From the NCBI GenBank assembly GCA_009908535.1, contig JAAAOD010000097.1, positions 1-19,942 of the forward strand: DNA of 19,942 bases, in the 5' to 3' direction. The notes beneath the pieces were generated by a model, which was given only the letters and a program-made list of their open reading frames with translations, ran no database searches and was not told the origin of the DNA. Positions 8,387 through 16,900 of this stretch are shown in pieces; positions within the stretch are counted from its first letter, which is position 1, and the number at the start of each line of letters is the position of its first letter. The position numbers and the translations under genes were made by a program. Source of the stretch: Verrucomicrobiota bacterium (GTDB lineage Bacteria > Verrucomicrobiota > Verrucomicrobiia > Opitutales > Oceanipulchritudinaceae).

Positions 8387-9442
8387 ATGTCCTTTTTCCA
8401 AGCATTGCTGGCACGCCTTCAGCAGAATCCCAAACGGATCGTCTTTCCCGAGGGCCGCGACCCGCGCATTATCCAGGCAGCCCGCCAGATCATCACCCGG
8501 CAGTGCGGCGTCCCCGTCCTCCTCGGCGACCGCGCGGAAATTAAAAAGAGCGCCTTTCAACTGGATATCCGTCTCGACGGCATCCGCATCATGGAACCCG
8601 AGCGCAGTGACGACATCGACCTGTTCCTGCCCATGCTCGATGCCATCCCGCGGTATGCCGGCTTACCCTCGGATGAAAAACAGGAACTGCTGCTCAACCG
8701 TCATAACTTCGCTGCGTTGATGCTCCTTACCGGACGCGTGGACGCCCTTGTCGGCGGTGCGACTGTCACCACTTCCAGCGGGCTGCGCTCCCTCTTCCGC
8801 ATCATCCCGAAGCAGCCTGCCGTGCAAACCGCCTCCTCCATGCTCATCCTTGATCAAGAGAATACCAAGGTGGGCGAAAACGGGGTCCTCTTCCTCGCCG
8901 ATTGTGGGGTCATCCCCGATCCCAGCCCCAATCAACTGGCCGACATCGCCGTTTCAACCGCCGTACGCGTTGCCCACCTTATCGAAAAGACCCCGCGCGT
9001 GGCCTTCCTCAGTTTCGCCACGCATGCCCGCCGGCCCGTGCATGACAGCCTCCTCAAGATTCGCGAAGCTTTGCCCATCGCCCAGGCCAAGGCGGCCGCT
9101 CTCGGTCTCAACGCCGACTTCGATGGGGAACTGCAGCTGGATGCCGCCCTCGATCCCGTGGTGGCGCGGCAAAAGAACCTTGCCGACAGCCTCGTGGCCG
9201 GCCGGGCCAACGTGCTTGTATTCCCGGACCTCAATTCCGGAAACATTGCCTCCAAAATGGTGCAGGTGGTGGCCGGTGCTCGCACCTACGGCCAGCTGAT
9301 CATCGGTCTCCAGAAGCCCTGCGCCGAGATCAGCCGGGGCGCTCATGTCTACGACATCTTCGGCACCGCCGTCCTCACCGCCTGCCAGGCCCTCGATCCG
9401 CAGTTCCTCTACGGGGAGCAGTCCCGCGAAAATCCCGCCTGA
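8387..9442 (+). CDS. pta: Phosphate acetyltransferase, catalytic PTA_PTB domain only
   Basis: A 351-aa enzyme expected to interconvert acetyl-CoA plus phosphate and acetyl phosphate plus CoA. Family features: RIVFPEGRDPRI near the N-terminus, DALVGGATVTT at 119-129, FDGELQLDAAL at 245-255, ANVLVFPDLNSGNI at 274-287, and EISRGAHVYD at 314-323. The last places Ser 316, Arg 317 and Asp 323 where Methanosarcina Pta has its active-site Ser 309, Arg 310 and Asp 316. Departures from the usual form are GQLIIG instead of GPILQG and AEISRG instead of NDLSRG, so acyl specificity may differ. The ATG at 8387 was chosen over a TTG at 8291 because the extension is Pro/Phe-rich and unlike the family. The regulatory half is the next gene, 11 nt downstream. 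No ackA is in view. Confidence 0.92.
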   Translation: MSFFQALLARLQQNPKRIVFPEGRDPRIIQAARQIITRQCGVPVLLGDRAEIKKSAFQLDIRLDGIRIMEPERSDDIDLFLPMLDAIPRYAGLPSDEKQELLLNRHNFAALMLLTGRVDALVGGATVTTSSGLRSLFRIIPKQPAVQTASSMLILDQENTKVGENGVLFLADCGVIPDPSPNQLADIAVSTAVRVAHLIEKTPRVAFLSFATHARRPVHDSLLKIREALPIAQAKAAALGLNADFDGELQLDAALDPVVARQKNLADSLVAGRANVLVFPDLNSGNIASKMVQVVAGARTYGQLIIGLQKPCAEISRGAHVYDIFGTAVLTACQALDPQFLYGEQSRENPA

Positions 9443-9453
9443 GTTCGCCGCCC

Positions 9454-10623
9454 ATGTCGAAAATGAGCCAGCTTTTACAGAAACCGGAAAACACCGCCAC
9501 CCCGCGCCTTTTCGTCGCCGCGACACGGCAGAACGACGGCAAAACCACGTCCGCCCTCGGGCTCTTTGCCGCCCTGCAGCAGCGATTGCCGCGCGTCGGC
9601 TACATCAAGCCCATCGGGCAGCGGTTTATTTCCTACGAAAATCACCTCATCGACGAGGACTCCCTGCTCTTCACGAAGACCTTCAACATCCCCACGCCCA
9701 TTGAAAGTATGAGCCCCGTCGTCATCGACAGCTCCTTTACCCGGCGTTACCTTGATGATCCCGAGAATTTCTATCCGCGCCTCGTCGATACGATGGTCCG
9801 CGCCTTCGACCGTTCCGCCTATGAGAAGGACGTTATCATTATCGAAGGTTCGGGCCATGCCGGCGTCGGGGCCATTTGCGACCTCTCCAATGCACAGGTC
9901 GCCCGCCTCCTCGGGGCCAAGGCGGTCATCGTCAGCCGCGGCGGCATCGGCAAGCCCGTCGATGAGATCGCCCTCAACAAAAGTCTCTTTGACAGCTATG
10001 GCATCGAGGTGGTCGGCGCCATCCTCAATAAGGTCCATCCGCGCAAACTGGAAGAAATCCGTCACTACAGCGGGAAGGCCCTCGAACGCCTCGGGGTGCC
10101 GCTGCTGGGAGTTATTCCCGAGAATGCCAATCTGGCCTATCCCAACCTTTCCCAGGTCGCCGAGGTCGTAAAAGGCCGCTGGCTCAACGGCCAGTCAACC
10201 GGCCAGTACAACCGCATCCTCAATGTCGTTGTCGGGGCCATGACGGCCACCAGCCTCATGGATTACATGCGCCCGGGATACCTCATCCTGACCCCGGGGG
10301 ATCGTGAGGACGTCCTCCTCCTCGCCATCGCCGCAAACAGCATTTCCGGGAAGGCCCCCCTCGCGGGCATCGTCCTGACCCGGAACATTCTTCCTTCGCA
10401 CCACATCATGGACATGATCAACCAGACGAAAATCCCCGTTGTGATCAGCCCGGAGGAAAGCTATACCGTCGCTTCACGCATCAATTCGATGACCGTAAAA
10501 ACGCAACCCCGTGACGAGGACAAAATCCCGCTCATCAAACAACTGGTCATGGATCACGTCGATACCTCCGCGCTCCTACAGGGCCTCGGGATCAGCGCGT
10601 TTGCTTCCGGCGCCGGTACTTGA
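9454..10623 (+). CDS. BioD-like P-loop/DRTGG protein, equivalent to the regulatory half of long Pta
   Basis: A 389-aa protein with an N-terminal dethiobiotin-synthetase-like P-loop domain (ATRQNDGKTTSALG at 23-36, then YIKPIGQR) and IIIEGSGHAGVGAICDLSNA typical of this group, followed by a DRTGG domain (~220-345; ILTPGDREDVLLLA carries the namesake motif region). In E. coli-type Pta the same two domains sit before the catalytic domain in one chain and mediate regulation. Here they form a separate gene directly after the catalytic gene. The Walker A Lys/Thr (GKT) are intact, so nucleotide binding is likely. A true BioD is unlikely because of the DRTGG domain and the neighbour. The 3' end overlaps the convergent STAS gene by 32 bp. 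The start is ATG, with a second ATG three codons later, and there is no Shine-Dalgarno. Confidence 0.88.
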   Translation: MSKMSQLLQKPENTATPRLFVAATRQNDGKTTSALGLFAALQQRLPRVGYIKPIGQRFISYENHLIDEDSLLFTKTFNIPTPIESMSPVVIDSSFTRRYLDDPENFYPRLVDTMVRAFDRSAYEKDVIIIEGSGHAGVGAICDLSNAQVARLLGAKAVIVSRGGIGKPVDEIALNKSLFDSYGIEVVGAILNKVHPRKLEEIRHYSGKALERLGVPLLGVIPENANLAYPNLSQVAEVVKGRWLNGQSTGQYNRILNVVVGAMTATSLMDYMRPGYLILTPGDREDVLLLAIAANSISGKAPLAGIVLTRNILPSHHIMDMINQTKIPVVISPEESYTVASRINSMTVKTQPRDEDKIPLIKQLVMDHVDTSALLQGLGISAFASGAGT

Positions 10624-10948
10624 GCGTGACCATCTTTTCGAGGCCAGCGAAAGCAAAGACACGGTTGATCGCGGGACTGCTGATGCGAACGACAAAGGTT
10701 TTGTTGTCTTCTTTCAGGCGCAGGCTTTCCGCGTACAACCAGTTGACCCCCATGCTGTCGATGACACGGGAATTGCGCATATCAAGGTACAGCGCCTTCC
10801 AGTTGTCGAGCTCGTGATCATCGAGGATCTGTTTAAACCGCTGCCGCAGTTCAGGAACCTGCGTGCTCGTGACCTCTTCGTTGATGATGATGTGGAGCCG
10901 TTCCTTGCGCGGATCCAGTTTCGCCGTGACCTTTTCGTCCGTGATCAC
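10592..10948 (-). CDS. STAS-domain anti-anti-sigma factor (HsbA/SpoIIAA-like)
   Basis: A 118-aa single-domain STAS protein. The core ALYLDMRNSRVIDSMGVNWLYAE matches the SpoIIAA/RsbV helix start, where the phosphorylated serine lies. Ser 65 in VIDSMG is the likely site, with Ser 60 nearby as an alternative. Such proteins bind an anti-sigma kinase when unphosphorylated and let go once phosphorylated. The C-terminal tail is strongly basic (LKYRRRKQTR). The start is GTG at 10948, overlapping the TGA of the upstream receiver-PP2C-HATPase gene (GTGA) and preceded by a strong AGGAGG. The pair is therefore translationally coupled and almost certainly functionally linked: the PP2C domain would dephosphorylate and the HATPase domain phosphorylate this protein. 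Its 3' end overlaps the DRTGG gene. Confidence 0.9.
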   Translation of the reverse strand: MITDEKVTAKLDPRKERLHIIINEEVTSTQVPELRQRFKQILDDHELDNWKALYLDMRNSRVIDSMGVNWLYAESLRLKEDNKTFVVRISSPAINRVFAFAGLEKMVTLKYRRRKQTR

Positions 10949-12504
10949 GATCCCCCCTCCTCTTCCGGATCGATCATGAAATCGAACATCAGGGTCGTCC
11001 CCTCATTCTCAATCTGAAAATCGTCACTGAGGTGATGAATAATCCCGAGCCCGAGGTGTTTGCCTTTCTCTCCGCTCAATTCCTCCAGCCGCTTTCCAAG
11101 GTCGAAGTCATGCCCCCTGCCGGGGTCATCGATCCGGACCCGGATGAGGCTCTCGCTTCCGTTCACACTGATCTGCAGGTGCGCGAATTTGTCCTGGGAG
11201 CGCTCGCAGCCATGGATAAAGGCGTTCAGCATCCCTTCGCGGATACAGATAAGGAGGTCGTACAGCCGGTCCCCCAGCAGGTTATTGAGAGAGAAATTGA
11301 TACTTCGGCGCCATGTGGACTGAAGGTGGTCGATGTGATCAACCTCTGTCCCGGCGTAATGCTCGCTGAGGATCGGTCGGAAGACGGCGCTTTGTTGGGG
11401 TGAAGTGGTTACCATTAGTTGGCATATTAAGATGTCATCAGAGGGAGCGGAAGGCAAGCCTGTAAAACCATTTCCCTTCACCATGGCCCGGTGAAACAGG
11501 CAGAAGCTGTTGACGTCCAGATTGCCGGCAAATTCCACCAGCCCGTCCGTGTACAGGACCAGGGAAAGGGCCTGTTCGACCTTGAGGATCTCCGGTTCGG
11601 TCCGGATTGGATCCACCCAGCCGAGCGGAGGCTGCCCGTAAAAGCACTCCCGGACGCTGCCATCGGGAAACAGCAGCTGGGAAGGCGTGAAGCCGTAATT
11701 CCACTGCCGCACCGATGCCGGGGATTGCTGGAATTCCGTCACTACCACGGAAAGGCTGACGCGGACGGCACCCTCGGCGGCGGGACCGCTGTCGCGACGC
11801 AAACTGGCGTTGACCAGCTGGAGGGCATCCTCGACCGAAGCCCCGCTTTCGATACATCCGCGGAACATGCCCTGGAAGTACGTGGAGACATATCCGGAGC
11901 GGATGTCATGGCCGCTTACGTCTCCGACGATCAGCAGAACGCGCCCGCCGTCCCGCTCCATTGACATGATGAAATCGCCCCCGGTTTCATGGAGGGGTCG
12001 GTAGAGGACGCGCAGACGGTCGCGCAGGCTCGCGGGCAAGGAAAGATTGAGGGACTTGTCGAGGGTTTCCAGTTCTTCCAGCTCGCGCCGGTCTTCGGCA
12101 TACTTTCGCTGCCGCCTCGTTTGCTCGCAGGCTTTTTCAAGAACCTTCGAGAGGACTTGATGGGTGACCGGTTTTTCGAGGTACTCGAAAGCCCCGGCGC
12201 CCATAGCCTGCTGAATGACGGACTTCTCCCCCTGTCCGGTGATGACGACGGTGGCGACATTCTCATCCCGGGCCCGCAGCCACTTGAGAAAGGCAATTCC
12301 GGTCTCGTCGGGGAGGCGGTAATCGCAGAGAACGGCCTCGATCCGGGCGGTTCCCAACTCCTCGCAGCGGTTTTGCGCCGTTTCCACATCCTCGGCAAAA
12401 ACGACGGCGAATCCAGCCACATCCAGACTGGAGCGCATGAATTCCGCACTAAGTGCATCATCCTCGAGCAAGAGGACCACCGGTTGAGGACCGCCCGATA
12501 CCAT
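10945..12504 (-). CDS. Receiver-PP2C(SpoIIE)-HATPase response regulator, HsbR/CrsR-like partner switch
   Basis: A 519-aa cytoplasmic three-domain signalling protein. Residues 8-120 are a response-regulator receiver: acidic pocket Glu 14/Asp 15/Asp 16, phospho-acceptor Asp 61 (LCDYRLPDETG), Thr 89 and Lys 111. A charged, probably coiled-coil linker follows (~121-155). Residues ~160-368 are a SpoIIE-type PP2C phosphatase with metal ligands in GGDF (Asp 177), GDVSGHD (Asp 195) and YTDG (Asp 320), and a DD at 356-357. Residues ~375-510 are a HATPase_c/RsbW-like kinase: N-box EGMLNAFIHG (423-432), DPGRGHD (460-466) and LGLG (484-487). This order is known from HsbR of Pseudomonas aeruginosa and CrsR of Shewanella, each paired with a STAS protein. 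The downstream STAS gene overlaps by 4 nt. No cognate histidine kinase is visible. Confidence 0.93.
   Translation of the reverse strand: MVSGGPQPVVLLLEDDALSAEFMRSSLDVAGFAVVFAEDVETAQNRCEELGTARIEAVLCDYRLPDETGIAFLKWLRARDENVATVVITGQGEKSVIQQAMGAGAFEYLEKPVTHQVLSKVLEKACEQTRRQRKYAEDRRELEELETLDKSLNLSLPASLRDRLRVLYRPLHETGGDFIMSMERDGGRVLLIVGDVSGHDIRSGYVSTYFQGMFRGCIESGASVEDALQLVNASLRRDSGPAAEGAVRVSLSVVVTEFQQSPASVRQWNYGFTPSQLLFPDGSVRECFYGQPPLGWVDPIRTEPEILKVEQALSLVLYTDGLVEFAGNLDVNSFCLFHRAMVKGNGFTGLPSAPSDDILICQLMVTTSPQQSAVFRPILSEHYAGTEVDHIDHLQSTWRRSINFSLNNLLGDRLYDLLICIREGMLNAFIHGCERSQDKFAHLQISVNGSESLIRVRIDDPGRGHDFDLGKRLEELSGEKGKHLGLGIIHHLSDDFQIENEGTTLMFDFMIDPEEEGGS
10956..10961 (-). promoter_or_regulatory. 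Strong Shine-Dalgarno for the STAS gene
   Basis: AGGAGG on the minus strand lies inside the 3' end of the receiver-PP2C-HATPase gene and 7 nt before the GTG at 10948. It is one of only two good ribosome-binding sites in the window and fixes the start of the STAS protein. Confidence 0.75.
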
Positions 12505-12562
12505 TCAAGAAAGGACAAGGGCATTGCCAGAAGAGGCCCGCGATGGCAACGTGAAATCGCCC

Positions 12563-13975
12563 ATGGCTGACCTTGCTGCCCTCTATCCCGCCGAAGAGCT
12601 CGCTTTCCTGCGCAGGTTATCCGAAGCCTGCCGGGACCGGGGCGGTCGGGCCCTCCTCGTCGGCGGTTGTGTCCGCTCCGCTTTGCTGGGGAATACGGTC
12701 TATGACGTGGATGTGGAGGTTTTCGGCCTCTCGGCGGAGCAACTGGACTCGGTTCTGCAGCCGCTCGCGGCGGCGGAAAAAGTCGGGCGCAGCTTTGGGG
12801 TGTACAAATTGCGCGGTTGGGACATCGATGTGAGCCTGCCCCGCCGCGAGCGCCGGACGGGGTCCGGTCATCGCGATTTCGCGATCGAGGTCGATCCCGC
12901 TCTTTCCCTTCCCGAAGCGGCGCGGCGGCGGGACTTCACCGTCAACGCGCTGTACCATGACCTGCTCGAGGACCGTATTGAGGACCCGCTCGGTGGCGTC
13001 GCGGATTTGCGCCGGGGACTGCTGCGGCATTGCTCGGAGCGCTTTGTCGAGGATCCCTTGCGGGTCCTGCGGGGCATGCAGCTGGCGGCGCGTCTGGAGG
13101 CCAGCCTCGCTCCGGAGACGGAACGCCTCGCGGCCGGGCTGGATCCGGTCGGGCTCGCCCCCGAGCGTTACCGGCTGGAATGGGAGAAACTCATCACCCT
13201 CGGCATCCGTCCCTCCCTTGGCCTCGAGGTTCTGCGCACCACTGGATGGACGCGCTTTTTTCCCGAACTGCATGCCCTTATCGGCTGTCCTCAGGATCCC
13301 CGCTGGCATCCGGAGGGGGATGTCTGGAACCACACCCTTCATTGCCTCGACGCCTTTGCGGCCCATCATCGGACCGGGCCCCACGAGGAAGATCTAGTTA
13401 CCGGCCTTGCTGTCCTCTGCCATGATATGGGCAAGCCGGTCTGCACCGTGGAGGAAAAGGAAGCGATCCGTTCGCCCGGGCATGACAAGGCGGGAGTGCG
13501 CATTGCGCGCCAGTTTCTCGAGCATCTGCGCTTTCCGGCCTGGATCATCGGCGAGGTCCTTCCCCTTGTCGCCTGCCATATGCGGCCGGCGGTCCTTTAT
13601 CGCGACAACAGCTCGGATGCGGCCGTACGCCGCCTTTCCCGGGATTGCGGGCGGCTCGACCGGCTCTTGCGGGTCTTTATCGCCGATGCCGCCGGGCGCC
13701 CGCCGGAAGGTCCCGGGAATGCACCCGAGGCGGCGGCCTGGTTGCGGGAACGCGCGCACACCCTCTCCGTGGATCAGGGAGGCCCTCCCCCTTTGCTGGG
13801 CGGCAAAGACCTCCTTCGGCATGGTTGGGAACCGGGGCCCGCCATCGGGAAGATGCTCGCCCAAGCCTATGAAGCCCAGCTAGACGGCGCCTTCAACGAC
13901 CGCGAGGAAGCCCTTCGGTGGCTGGAAGCCCGTTTCTCTCAGTTGTTGGGCAAGGAATCCCCGGAAAGGAAATAA
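12563..13975 (+). CDS. CCA-adding-type tRNA nucleotidyltransferase with HD domain
   Basis: A 470-aa class II nucleotidyltransferase. The polymerase head has the GG-R motif LLVGGCVRSALLG (31-43), catalytic DVDVEVFG with Asp 48/Asp 50, the RRDFTVNAL motif (122-130), and a family segment FVEDPLRVLRGMQLAARL (161-178). A metal-dependent HD domain follows: WNHTLHCLDA (255-264) and LCHDMGKP (285-292, His 287/Asp 288). It probably adds or repairs the CCA end of tRNA. Poly(A) polymerases share the head and cannot be fully excluded, but the HD domain favours a CCA-adding enzyme. The ATG at 12563 was chosen; in-frame TTG (12524) and GTG (12551) exist upstream. It diverges from the signalling gene with only 58 bp between starts and overlaps the convergent subtilase by 37 bp. 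Confidence 0.9.
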   Translation: MADLAALYPAEELAFLRRLSEACRDRGGRALLVGGCVRSALLGNTVYDVDVEVFGLSAEQLDSVLQPLAAAEKVGRSFGVYKLRGWDIDVSLPRRERRTGSGHRDFAIEVDPALSLPEAARRRDFTVNALYHDLLEDRIEDPLGGVADLRRGLLRHCSERFVEDPLRVLRGMQLAARLEASLAPETERLAAGLDPVGLAPERYRLEWEKLITLGIRPSLGLEVLRTTGWTRFFPELHALIGCPQDPRWHPEGDVWNHTLHCLDAFAAHHRTGPHEEDLVTGLAVLCHDMGKPVCTVEEKEAIRSPGHDKAGVRIARQFLEHLRFPAWIIGEVLPLVACHMRPAVLYRDNSSDAAVRRLSRDCGRLDRLLRVFIADAAGRPPEGPGNAPEAAAWLRERAHTLSVDQGGPPPLLGGKDLLRHGWEPGPAIGKMLAQAYEAQLDGAFNDREEALRWLEARFSQLLGKESPERK

Positions 13976-16900
13976 TCCTCCACGGAAACGGAATACCACC
14001 AGGAGGGGTTGCCCGTTCCCTCAACATACCAGAGCCAGTCCCCGGTGACAGCACGGTGGAACCATGGATACAATTCAGCGGTAGTCGCCAGCCAGCCCCA
14101 GTTGTTGTCGGCAGGATAAAGGAGGTACCCCGTGTCCGGGTCGGCGTGGCCGCTGAAGGCCCATCCGACGGAATTGGTGTAGATCCACGGATAGCGGTCG
14201 CCGAAAAGCCAGCCGAAAGTACGCTCGTCCCACCAGCCGCTGCCGGCGTCCCGAAGCAATCGGTAGCGGCTTTCCAGTTCGCTCCATGGGGCTTGCCCGG
14301 GGACCCGCTGGGGACCATTGAGGAAAGCGCTTGCGGTCAGCGTGCCGGTGGAGGGCACCTCCCTTCCGAGCTGGCGGTCAAGGGGAAATTGGATCGCGGG
14401 CGTACCCCCTTCCTCAAAGCCCGTGGAGGAGGCGGCGATCTGTGCCGGGGAACGCGCTTCCTCCCAGATCCGGAAATCGGAAATCCTCCCCTTGAAGGCG
14501 CGGGCGCCCCGCGGATTCTCCCCCATATACAGCGGTTGCGTCGTCATGGGAGCGATGGGCCGCCCCGGGGCCGCACCAAGAAGTCCCCCCTCGGAGGGGT
14601 AGCTGAGCGCAACTTCCTCCCCGTCGATGAACATGCGCACCGAAGAGGCCCCGGCGGTGTGATCGAAGGTCAGGGCGACATGCTGGTCCTCGTTCAACAC
14701 GAGGGCGTCCTCCACACTGTTCGCCGCCACCTCGGTGCCGTCCTCGAGGATGAAAAAAGCGACCAGGCTGCGATCGTTGTAGAAGGCGTGGTCGAAGCCG
14801 TTCAGGAAAAAGATGACGTTGCCGCGGTCATAAATGCGTCCGAAGCCCGTCACATGTTCACCCCAGTCGCGCGGGTGGATGACCGCCTCCAGGGTGAAGG
14901 CCTCCTCCATCGCCGGTCCGTCCTCCGCCGGAAGGAGCAGAAAATCATCAAGGCCGTCAAAGTCGAGGGCGATATCGGGTTCCTCCTGCACCACCACCGT
15001 CGCCCATGCGGAGGAGGAGCCATCCGAATCATCGGTAAAGAAATACTGGATACGCCGCACGCCCGTGAAGCCGGGGGGCGCGCTGTAGAGGATCGTGGAT
15101 TCGTCGCCGCTGATGACCGCTTCCCCCGTATCCCCGTCGTTGATACGCGTGATCCGCAGCGAATCGCCGTCAAGATCGCGGTCGTTTTCCAGCACCGGCA
15201 ATGCGCGCACGCTGTTGGCAAGGACGGGGAAGGTGTCATTCTGTCCGACCGGAGAGGGATCGACGATCTCAACCAGCCGCCGGACCACTCCGCCCTTTCC
15301 GTCCGAAAAGAGCGCAGAGAAAAAGTCACGGCCATCGAAGGCGGCACCGCGTTCGTATTGGAAAAGCCCCTCCCCGGTATCCGTCAGGCGGCCTCCGCGC
15401 GGCGGCTGCACGGAGATCAGTTCAAGGGTATCCCCGTCCGGATCGACAACCTGCCCGGTAAGGTCGACCGTAACGGGATAGGTCACCGCCTCCACCGTCA
15501 ACTCACCGGTCACCGGTGGAAGGCCGTTCTCCCCGGTCGGAAGGGTTCCCATGAGGAGGAGGCTCCATTCGTTCAGCGTTCCCGCCGTTCCCGCACGCTC
15601 ATCCGAAACTTCGAGCGTCCATTCCCCGAGGGAAGATTCCCCGAGGTAACGGGTGGAAAGGTAGGTCCATTCGCCGGGCTGGCCGGCGCTGTTCCGGTTG
15701 AAATGCGATTCCGCAAGCACACTGCGGGTACCGGACGGCGAAACCAGCTCCACGTGGAGATGCCCCCAGTCGTCGTGGTTCGCTTGCAGGCGTACGCGGG
15801 CGAACTGGACCTCGAGATCGGAGGGGACCTCCACGGTATCGGCGACCGGTTGCCCGTTGTCCGGTATGGGAAGGTCGGGGAAGCGTCGGAAGGTCCGTGT
15901 CTCCATGGCGGGAAGGAGCGGCCAGCCTTCCGCGACGCGGAGGGCCGCTTCGGCGTCGATGCGCCCGTACCCGTATTCATGGCTGATCCACAGGCCGGCA
16001 CCGTTCTGCGTCCATGTTCCGCCGCGGAGATCGACCGGTTCGGCAGTGCGCGCGAGGATCTGCTGCACATCCCGCCAGCCAAGGTCCGGCCGCGCTTCCA
16101 GCAGGAGGGCGACAAGGCCGCTGACCATGGGTGCGGCGGCGGAGGTACCGCTGAAATTATCGAAGGTATCGCCGTCGCTGTAGCCGGAAGTACCGGTGTT
16201 GTCGGTGGTGATGATTCCCTGCCCCGTGCCGAGGCTGGGCGCGGTGACAAGAAGGTTCGCCCCGGGCTCGCTGTAACTGGCGAGGATGTCGTTATCCCCG
16301 ATCGCCCCGACGGAAATGGTGTAGGGGGAGGCGTTGTACCCGTCGTAATTGGAATTGTCGTCCTCGAGGCCGCCGTTGCCCGCCGCCCAGACGTAAATGG
16401 TTCCGCGACCGTTGCGCCCTTCCCGGACGTTTTCTTCCAGAGCCGCCTCCACCACGCCCGGCATGGCCGCATACCGCCCGTCCCCGGGTCCCCAGCTGTT
16501 GTTGTAGATATCGACGAGGTCGTCGCGGTAGGAAAGAGCCTCCGCTTCCTCGCTGTTGGTGGCCCCAAAATCGTAAAAAGGCTCATCCGGAATCAGGCGG
16601 ATGGGGACAAGGGAAGCCGAAGGCGCGATGCCCAGTCCGCCGCGGTCATTGGCGGCGGCAAGGCTGATGCCGGCCACCGCCGTGCCGTGCCGGTCATTCT
16701 CTTCGGATGGCGAAGGATCGCTGTCGCCGCTTAGAAAATCATACCCGTAGGGAGAGAGGTAGTTGGGGAAAAGATCCGGGTGATCAAACTGGATCCCGGT
16801 GTCCACCACTCCGATTGTGACGCCCGCGCCGAAGAGACCCGCGTCCCATGCGGGACGGACATTCGCGTCGGCATGCGGAATCCCGCCCCCCTGCCCGAGG

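Noticed and set aside
13918..16734. A 938-codon open frame on the plus strand opposite the subtilase gene
   Set aside because: Its translation is low-complexity Arg/Gly/Pro-rich with no family features, while the minus strand encodes a protease with all catalytic residues and several domains. Long antisense frames are expected in GC-rich genes.
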